From: Myxococcales bacterium SG8_38
Lineage (GTDB): Bacteria; Myxococcota_A; Polyangia; Polyangiales; Houyiibacteriaceae
Direction: 5' to 3'
Length of the DNA: 64,000 nucleotides
Assembly: GCA_001303415.1 (NCBI GenBank)
Contig: LJTN01000011.1
Span: 1-64,000, forward strand
Position numbers and translations under genes: made by a program. The notes beneath the pieces were generated by a model that was not told where the DNA came from, ran no database searches, and saw only the letters and a list, made by a program, of their open reading frames with translations. The stretch's first letter is position 1; the number at the start of each line of letters is the position of its first letter. Positions 58,387 to 64,000 of the stretch are shown here, one piece after another.

Positions 58387-59363
58387 GCGAAGTACTTGGC
58401 GAGCTCGTCGCGCAGCAGCTCCTCGGCGCGATCGATGTCGACGTCGAGCTGTGTAGCCGCCGCCGCCCGGTGCCCGCCGCCATGGAGCGCAGCCGCAATG
58501 GCAGACACGTCCGCGGCGCCGCTCGAGCGAAGGCTGATCTTCGTCTCGAGGTGGTTGCCCTCGGCGGAGCGCACCGGCCACTCCCACAGGAGAGCTCCAA
58601 TCTCCACCCCCTGCACCCTGCGGGCGTAGTTGACCATGCCTTCGACCATGTCGTCGTTGGCGCCGCAAATCTGAAGCATCTGTCGAGTCACGCGCATGAT
58701 CGCGACGCGGTCGTCGAACGCCATTTCGAGGGTCGCGATGATCGACGACAGCAGACGAAGCCTCGCCGGTTCCCATCGCTCGAACAGTTGTTGAGCCACC
58801 TGCCAGGGGTCGGCTCCGGCCTCCACCAGGCGCGCGCCGAGTCGAAGGGTGGCCGGCCGGGTCGTCGCGTATCGAAAGCCGCCCGTATCCGACACGATCG
58901 CCGCATAGATCGGAGTCGCCGCGCCCTCTGGAATCGATTCGAGGCCCAGCGCGTCGATGATCCGCACGACGACTTCGCCGGTGGCAGCCGCGCTCGTATC
59001 CCGAAGCACGACGTCTCCAATGTCGTCGTGTGCGTGATGATGGTCGACGATGATGACTGGACCGGTCACCTCGGGGCTTGGAAACCTTGGCGGAATGAGC
59101 GCCTTCGCGGCGATGTCCATGATCCACGTGGCGTCGAAGCGCGTCCCTTCGGGCACCGTGTCGATGCTCTGCTCGTCTTGCATCAGAAACGAGAGCGACT
59201 CGGGAATCGACTCGGGCATGAACAGCGTGGCCTGCTTCCCAACGGCCCGCAGCGTCCTGATGAGCCCGAGGGCGGAGCCAAGGGAATCCGCGTCGGGGCG
59301 TCGATGACACGCCACGAGGAATCGCTCGCCACTCTCGATGATCTCGACGGCTCGCTCGATCAT
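58383..59363 (-). CDS. nrnA: DHH-family nanoRNase/pAp phosphatase
   Basis: 326 residues. DHH motifs: CHRRPDADSLGSALGL (I), WIMDIAAKAL (II), IIVDHHHAHDDIGD (III) and SDTGGFRYATT (IV). The DHHA1 part ends with ALHGGGHRAAAATQL. It degrades short RNAs and converts pAp to AMP in NrnA-type proteins. It overlaps rbfA by ATGA at 59360-59363. Confidence 0.92.
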   Translation of the reverse strand: MIERAVEIIESGERFLVACHRRPDADSLGSALGLIRTLRAVGKQATLFMPESIPESLSFLMQDEQSIDTVPEGTRFDATWIMDIAAKALIPPRFPSPEVTGPVIIVDHHHAHDDIGDVVLRDTSAAATGEVVVRIIDALGLESIPEGAATPIYAAIVSDTGGFRYATTRPATLRLGARLVEAGADPWQVAQQLFERWEPARLRLLSSIIATLEMAFDDRVAIMRVTRQMLQICGANDDMVEGMVNYARRVQGVEIGALLWEWPVRSAEGNHLETKISLRSSGAADVSAIAAALHGGGHRAAAATQLDVDIDRAEELLRDELAKYFA

Positions 59364-59749
59364 TGCGACCCCTCCGTACCACCACCCGTTTCGTCGCGGA
59401 TCTCTTCCAAGATTGACTCGATGCGAAGGGCCGAATCCACCACGTCGTCCCAGTAGAACTCGAGGGCGGGAACGTGCCGAAGCTGCAACCGGTGCCCCAG
59501 CTCGCGGCGGAGAAAGCCCGTCGCCCGTCCCAAGGCCTCGACGACCTGCTCCTGGCGGTCGGCCCCGATCTCCTCGAGCACGCGCACGTACACTCGTGCG
59601 ATGCTGAGATCGTCGGTCACACGGACTGCGGAGATCACGACCTCGCTGGCCGCCGGATCACGCAAGCTGCCGCGTAGCAAGAGGTCCATGAGCTCGCTTC
59701 GAATGCGCTCTGCGACTCTGTCCGCTCTTCGAAAGGCCTTTTGCACCAT
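59360..59749 (-). CDS. rbfA: Ribosome-binding factor A
   Basis: 129 residues, normal length. KH-like fold signature RRADRVAERIRSELMDLLL, with VRVTDDLSIARVYVRVL and GHRLQLRHVPALEFYWDD. It binds the 30S precursor near helix 1 of 16S rRNA during cold-sensitive maturation. It begins 3 bp after the DUF503 gene stop. Confidence 0.93.
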   Translation of the reverse strand: MVQKAFRRADRVAERIRSELMDLLLRGSLRDPAASEVVISAVRVTDDLSIARVYVRVLEEIGADRQEQVVEALGRATGFLRRELGHRLQLRHVPALEFYWDDVVDSALRIESILEEIRDETGGGTEGSQ

Positions 59750-59752
59750 GGC

Positions 59753-60064
59753 TCAGCCTGCCCACTCCCGGAGCTCTCCGACCGACACGAGCTCGGTCGT
59801 TCGATCCAGTACCACGGCCTCCGATGACGACTCGACGAACGACGCGATGGAATCCAGCATCGCATTGGCATGCCTGCGGTCTCCTGAGATGACGGCGAAG
59901 CCGAGCAGCGCCCGCCGATGCACGTCTTGGTATCCGACCTCCGCGGCGCACACGTTGAAGCGGTTCATCGTCCGGTCGAGCACCTTTCGAACGATCGATC
60001 GTTTCGCCTTCAAAGAGGTCACACCCGGCAACGAAAGCGAAATCTGACAAACGCCGACGACCAT
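59753..60064 (-). CDS. DUF503 (YlxP-like) protein
   Basis: 103 residues. The family pattern VGVCQISLSLPGVTSLKAKR then VRKVLDRTMNRFNVCAAEVG is clear. Its function is unproven but it is commonly found between infB and rbfA, as here. Starts 24 bp after infB. Confidence 0.9.
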   Translation of the reverse strand: MVVGVCQISLSLPGVTSLKAKRSIVRKVLDRTMNRFNVCAAEVGYQDVHRRALLGFAVISGDRRHANAMLDSIASFVESSSEAVVLDRTTELVSVGELREWAG

Positions 60065-60088
60065 GCGTGGCTCCTCAGTGCATCCCGC

Positions 60089-62587
60089 TCATTCGAGCGT
60101 CGCCTCGACTTGCTGCTCTTCGTAGCACTCGATGACGTCTTGCTCTTTGATATCGTTGAAGCCCTGAAGGCCGATGCCGCACTCCATGCCAGCCTGGACT
60201 TCCTTGACGTCTTCCTTGAACCGTCGGACCGAGCCCATCGGCCCGTCCCAGACGACCACACCGTCCCGCACCAGCCTTGCTCGAGCGCCACGGAGGATCT
60301 TCCCTTCGAGCACCATGCAACCCGCGATGGTGCCGATCTTCGGGATCCCGAACGTCTGCCGCACCTCGGCCTTGCCGAGCTCTGCCTGCACCACCTTGGG
60401 CGCGAGCAAACCCTTCATCGCGGCCTTCACGTCGTCGATGGCCTCGTAGATCACGTTGTAGGTCCGAATCTCGACGCCCTCCTTCTTGGCGGTCGACGAG
60501 GCCTTGCCCTGAGGCCGGACGTTGAAGCCGAGGACGATCGCCTGCGATGCGCTCGCCAACATGACGTCGTTCTCGGTGATCCCACCGACGCCGGTGTGGA
60601 TCACGTTGACCTTGACCTTTTCGGTGGCCAGGTCGGTGAGCGCCCCTTGGAGGGCTTCCACCGAGCCTTGCACGTCGGCCTTGACCACCAGCCGAAGCTC
60701 CTGAACGTCCCCGCTCTGCATGAGGGCCTGGAGCTGGTCGAGCCCCCTGAGGCCGCCCGCTGGCGCCGCGCTCGGGGCGCCCGGCTTCTTGCGGGCTCCG
60801 GCCACCTCCTGTGCCTTGCGCTGGTCGGTGACCTCATAGAACAGGTCCCCTGCCGCCGGCAGCTCGGCCAACCCCAGCACCTCGACCGGCGTGGCGGGTC
60901 CAGCGCTCGTGAGTTGGTTGCCGCGATCATCGGTCATCGCGCGAACGCGGCCCCAGGCGCCACCGGCCACGACGTAGTCGCCCGTATCCAAAGAACCGTC
61001 TCGAATCAAGACGTTGGCCACCGGACCTCGCCCGCGATCGAGATACGCCTCGAGCACTACACCCTCGGCAGGAATGTGGGGATTGGCCGTCAGCTCGAGC
61101 ACCTCGGCCTGCAACAGCACGTTCTCGAGCAGGCTGTCGATGCCCTCGCCGGTCATGGCCGAGCAGGGGATGAAGATGGTGTCCCCACCCCACTCCTCCG
61201 GCTGAAGCCCGAGGGCGGCAAGCTCGTTCTTGACCTTGTCCGGATTAGCCTCGGGCTTGTCGATCTTGTTGACCGCCACCACGATGGGGACCTCCGCTGC
61301 CTGCGCGTGGTTCACTGCCTCCTTGGTCTGGGGCATGACGCCATCGTCGGCGGCCACCACCAGCACGACGATGTCCGTGGCTTGCGCGCCGCGGGCCCGC
61401 ATTGCGGTAAAGGCCTCGTGACCCGGCGTATCGAGGAACACCACGGTCCCCCGATCGGTATCGACCCGGTATGCGCCGATGTGCTGCGTGATCCCGCCGG
61501 CTTCTCCGGCAACCACGTCGCTTTCGCGAATCTTGTCGAGCAAAGAGGTCTTTCCGTGGTCCACGTGACCCATGACGGTCACGACTGGAGGCCGGTGCGC
61601 GCGGTCGGCGGCCTTGTCTTCGAACTGGCCGCGCGCATCGCCGACGATTTCGTCCTCGCTCCGCGCGACGTTCTCGACCTCGTAGTTGAACTCGCCTGCC
61701 AGCACCGACGCCGTGTCCGCATCGAGCGTGCTGTTGATGTGCACGCCAGAGACCCCGAGCTCCATGAGCTTCATCAAGACGTCCGTCGCCTTGAGGCTCA
61801 TGCGCTGCGCCAAAGCCTGAAGCTGAATGTTGTCCTCGATCCGGATCACGCGCTTTTGCGCGCTCGGCACCGTGATCTCGGTCTGCTTCGGTTTCTTGCC
61901 GGGCTGCAGGCGCTTCTTGCCGGGACGCCCCTGCGGCCTGCCGGTCGGTCCGATCGAGGAACGCCCGCGGATCTCGCGTCGGCGAGGCGCCTGCTCGCGC
62001 TGCGCAGCATGCTCGGCGACGATGCGGCGCCGTGCGCCTTCGGAAAGCGGTGCCGCGCTCGGCGCTTTGGCCTTGCCCCGACGCATGACACCGGGCGGAA
62101 GCGGGTCGTACGAGAAACGGCCTCGCTCCTCAACAAGCTGCTCCGATGGCTCCCGGAGCGGCGGCGGAGGCTCCGAGACGCGCTGCTCTTCGGCTGGCTC
62201 GGCCGGCGGCGGGGCTGGCGGCGCTACCTCATGAGCGACCGGCGCCTCCATCGGCGCGGGCTCGTGCATAGGTTCGACCTCCGGGGGCGCAATCGGAGTC
62301 GGTAGGCTTGGAGGCGCGACGACCGGGGCCTCTGCGGCTGCTGCCGGCTCGGGTTCCTCGGCTGCCTTGCGGCGCTTGCGACGCACGACCGTGGGTCGAA
62401 TGCGCTCTTCGACCATGGTCTCGCCACGGTCCTTTTCCAGTGATCGCTTGATACGGTCCACTTCGACTGGATCCAGCACGCTCATGTGATTGCGTACTTG
62501 GATCCCCAACGTCGCGATCCGCTGAATCAGGTCGCGATTGTCGACCCCCAGCTCACGAGCGACCTCGTAGACTCGAACCTTATTCAT
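60089..62587 (-). CDS. infB: Translation initiation factor IF-2
   Basis: 832 residues from ATG 62587 ([20 protein letters not shown]), overlapping the ylxR stop by ATGA with GGAGG just ahead. An N-terminal IF2_N domain (about 1-50) is followed by a long Pro/Ala/Glu/Arg linker (residues about 60-290). The G domain has [37 protein letters not shown] and [11 protein letters not shown]. Domains 3 and 4 are present to the end ([20 protein letters not shown]). It delivers fMet-tRNA to the 30S. Confidence 0.95.
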   Translation of the reverse strand: MNKVRVYEVARELGVDNRDLIQRIATLGIQVRNHMSVLDPVEVDRIKRSLEKDRGETMVEERIRPTVVRRKRRKAAEEPEPAAAAEAPVVAPPSLPTPIAPPEVEPMHEPAPMEAPVAHEVAPPAPPPAEPAEEQRVSEPPPPLREPSEQLVEERGRFSYDPLPPGVMRRGKAKAPSAAPLSEGARRRIVAEHAAQREQAPRRREIRGRSSIGPTGRPQGRPGKKRLQPGKKPKQTEITVPSAQKRVIRIEDNIQLQALAQRMSLKATDVLMKLMELGVSGVHINSTLDADTASVLAGEFNYEVENVARSEDEIVGDARGQFEDKAADRAHRPPVVTVMGHVDHGKTSLLDKIRESDVVAGEAGGITQHIGAYRVDTDRGTVVFLDTPGHEAFTAMRARGAQATDIVVLVVAADDGVMPQTKEAVNHAQAAEVPIVVAVNKIDKPEANPDKVKNELAALGLQPEEWGGDTIFIPCSAMTGEGIDSLLENVLLQAEVLELTANPHIPAEGVVLEAYLDRGRGPVANVLIRDGSLDTGDYVVAGGAWGRVRAMTDDRGNQLTSAGPATPVEVLGLAELPAAGDLFYEVTDQRKAQEVAGARKKPGAPSAAPAGGLRGLDQLQALMQSGDVQELRLVVKADVQGSVEALQGALTDLATEKVKVNVIHTGVGGITENDVMLASASQAIVLGFNVRPQGKASSTAKKEGVEIRTYNVIYEAIDDVKAAMKGLLAPKVVQAELGKAEVRQTFGIPKIGTIAGCMVLEGKILRGARARLVRDGVVVWDGPMGSVRRFKEDVKEVQAGMECGIGLQGFNDIKEQDVIECYEEQQVEATLE

Positions 62588-63192
62588 CCATCCTCCGATA
62601 AGGCTTCGATGTGCGAGAGGCAATCCACCACTGCACGCGCGATGCCCCGATCCATCACCAAGAGAACGCCCAGATCCGAACGGCCAAATGCGTCCCCGAG
62701 GCTTCCCTTAGTCCTCCAAGTGGCAGTCGTGCAACCAAGCGCGGTCGCCATGCGGGAGAGCTCGTTCACACGACCCCGCGAGTCTTTCGCGCGGATCAAA
62801 AGATCCCCTCGCCCCGCCTGCAGCGCGGAGCGAACCGCTTCGGCCCCGAGCGCCAAGCTCCGTCGGCGCTGTGCGGAGCTCAATAGCCCGAGCACGCGCT
62901 TTTCGAGCTGTTCCACGATCATCCGCTCGATGCTTTCGGGCTCGACCCGAGGCAAGGCCCGCAGCGCTCGAGCCAACCCGCCTCGCTGGGTCGCAGACCG
63001 AATGCAGTCCCTCCTCGGGTGCACGGAAACACCGCGTCCCCCGAGCCGGCGCCCCAAGTCCACCGCGATGAAAGGCGCCGCGTCGGCCACGACCAGACGC
63101 ACCAGCTCCTCGCGCCCGGCGCGGCTTCCGCAGCCCGCGCACATCCGCTTCGAGGCTCTGTCTCGTTCGCTTCTGCTCATGACGTTCAACAT
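62584..63192 (-). CDS. YlxR (DUF448) fused to an L7Ae-like domain
   Basis: 202 residues. Residues about 5-75 are YlxR: KRMCAGCGSRAGREELVRLV and GRGVSVHPRRDCI. The C-terminal 110 residues resemble L7Ae/YlxQ: LALGAEAVRSALQAGRGDLL, AKDSRGRVNELSRMATALG and SLGDAFGRSDLGVLLVMDRG. In many bacteria these are two separate genes, ylxR and ylxQ. Between nusA and infB; RNA binding is expected. ATGs at 63192 and 63180 are both possible. Confidence 0.88.
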   Translation of the reverse strand: MLNVMSRSERDRASKRMCAGCGSRAGREELVRLVVADAAPFIAVDLGRRLGGRGVSVHPRRDCIRSATQRGGLARALRALPRVEPESIERMIVEQLEKRVLGLLSSAQRRRSLALGAEAVRSALQAGRGDLLIRAKDSRGRVNELSRMATALGCTTATWRTKGSLGDAFGRSDLGVLLVMDRGIARAVVDCLSHIEALSEDG

Positions 63193-63199
63193 CGATCGA

Positions 63200-64000
63200 C
63201 TACCCCTGCTTCAACTCCTCGGTTTCCGCCGCCGCGGCGACGTTGCCAGCGGGGGGCTCCGGTGCGATCGCTGGCTCGGGCTGCGTCTCGGCCTCGGCTT
63301 GCACCGCGGCGGCTGCAGCGGCGGCCTCGGCCTCGGCTTCGACCCTCGCGGCTTCGGCCTGTGCGGCCGCGATGCTCTGCTCCATCTTCGTTTCGATGGG
63401 GGGCCACTCGTTGTCGAGAAAATGCGTCACGCCCGCCTTGACCGCTTGGGCCTTGGCCGCTCCGAGCCCGGACTTGATGGCAAAACGGTCGGTGTCGTCC
63501 TCGCGGGCAATCGCCTCCACAGAGCCATAGCCGCTCTGCTCGAGCAGGTCCGCAACCCGCGCGTTGACACCGCGCACCAGCAAGAGCTTGTCGCGATCGG
63601 TGGGCGGCTCCGTCCGGGCGGCCATGGCCTCCAGCGCTTCCTTGCGCACCTCCTCCATGGCCCGGGCGGCGTTCTCACGAAGCCTCGGCACGTCGTCCGC
63701 CGAAATTCCCGGGACGGAAGCGAGCTCGTTGGCGCTTGCGTCGACCACTTCGTCCAGGCTCCGGAAGCCCATCCGGTAGAGCGACCGCGATACTTCCTCG
63801 TCCGCGCTCAAGCGAGATAGCGCGGCCATGGCTTCTTCCTCGATCTGCTTGAATCGAGACTCGCTGACGATGTCGAGCCGCCAGCCGGTCAACTGAGACG
63901 CGAGCCGCACGTTTTGGCCGCGTCGGCCGATGGCCAGCGACAGCTTCGGATCCGGTACTACGAGCTCCATGTTGGAGTTTGCCTCGTCGATCACGACGCG
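63200..64000 (-). CDS. nusA: Transcription termination/antitermination protein NusA (C-terminal part)
   Basis: The C-terminal 266 residues are visible; the gene runs off the right edge, where the frame is open (CGC GTC at 64000-63995). Conserved KH2 signature VVPDPKLSLAIGRRGQNVRL then ASQLTGWRLDIVSE. Helix-hairpin-helix-like repeats follow (LASVPGISADDVPRLRENAA and LLLVRGVNARVADLLEQSG). The last 70 residues are an Ala/Glu-rich, low-complexity tail (AAAQAEAARVEAEAEAAAAA). First visible gene of the translation operon. Confidence 0.93.
   Translation of the reverse strand, partial: RVVIDEANSNMELVVPDPKLSLAIGRRGQNVRLASQLTGWRLDIVSESRFKQIEEEAMAALSRLSADEEVSRSLYRMGFRSLDEVVDASANELASVPGISADDVPRLRENAARAMEEVRKEALEAMAARTEPPTDRDKLLLVRGVNARVADLLEQSGYGSVEAIAREDDTDRFAIKSGLGAAKAQAVKAGVTHFLDNEWPPIETKMEQSIAAAQAEAARVEAEAEAAAAAAAVQAEAETQPEPAIAPEPPAGNVAAAAETEELKQG

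Noticed and set aside
59918-62305. Plus-strand frame of 795 codons opposite infB
   Set aside because: Antisense shadow of IF-2, whose motifs are intact on the minus strand.

Overview
This 64 kb window is GC-rich, gene-dense bacterial chromosome with no phage, IS, integron or CRISPR signature. I infer a member of the Myxococcota (deltaproteobacterial lineage). The reasons are a Hanks kinase with the HRDVSPSN catalytic loop, many large lipoproteins with Ig-like, beta-helix or beta-propeller architecture, a long coiled-coil protein, an ECF sigma/anti-sigma pair, a TonB/ExbB/ExbD set, and strong G/C bias at third codon positions. The assignment is an inference; no rRNA is present to confirm it.

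Layout. 1-10 kb: the start of a cystathionine gamma-synthase-like enzyme, a 1377-residue lipoprotein of Ig-like domains plus parallel beta-helix, a small gene divergent from a LysR regulator, then amrS and recQ. 9.3-17.4 kb (minus strand): an alpha/beta hydrolase and a methyltransferase lie behind a complex I block, nuoABCDGHI, whose members overlap or nearly abut. nuoE, nuoF and nuoJ-N are not here. 17.6-21.4 kb (plus): AGCS transporter, Xaa-Pro aminopeptidase and proC. 21.4-24.2 kb (minus): a ParA-like/J-domain/RodZ-type HTH fusion translationally coupled to maf and a YggS-family gene. 24.6-31.4 kb: recD2, a serine hydrolase, truD, and exbB-exbD-tonB plus a lipoprotein. 31.4-37.2 kb: a methyltransferase with a long disordered N-terminus, psd, glnB, a DUF6544-like protein, ubiB and crcB.

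37.3-48.8 kb: a PQQ-type beta-propeller lipoprotein, an unknown protein, lexA with its own LexA box, a PLP aminotransferase, a Ser/Thr kinase, a coiled-coil protein, and a PhaR-like/ECF sigma/anti-sigma series, then an unknown repeat protein and tatA. 48.8-57.5 kb: HAD phosphatase, methyltransferase, sulfotransferase, aconitase, tRNA-Cys, a Cys-rich lipoprotein, a di-haem peroxidase and a UDP-galactopyranose-mutase-like flavoprotein. 57.5-64 kb (minus): the classical nusA-ylxR-infB-ylxP-rbfA-nrnA-truB translation/RNA operon, with nusA running off the window end.

Genes are packed tightly. Same-strand neighbours often share ATGA or GTGA overlaps, and several convergent pairs overlap tail to tail. 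The most distinctive items are the ATPase/J/HTH fusion, an apparent membrane-helix insertion in NuoH, a YlxR-L7Ae fusion, a hairpin holding both stop codons of a convergent pair, and a related short motif seen at other gene ends. I found no clear new defence or biosynthetic system.
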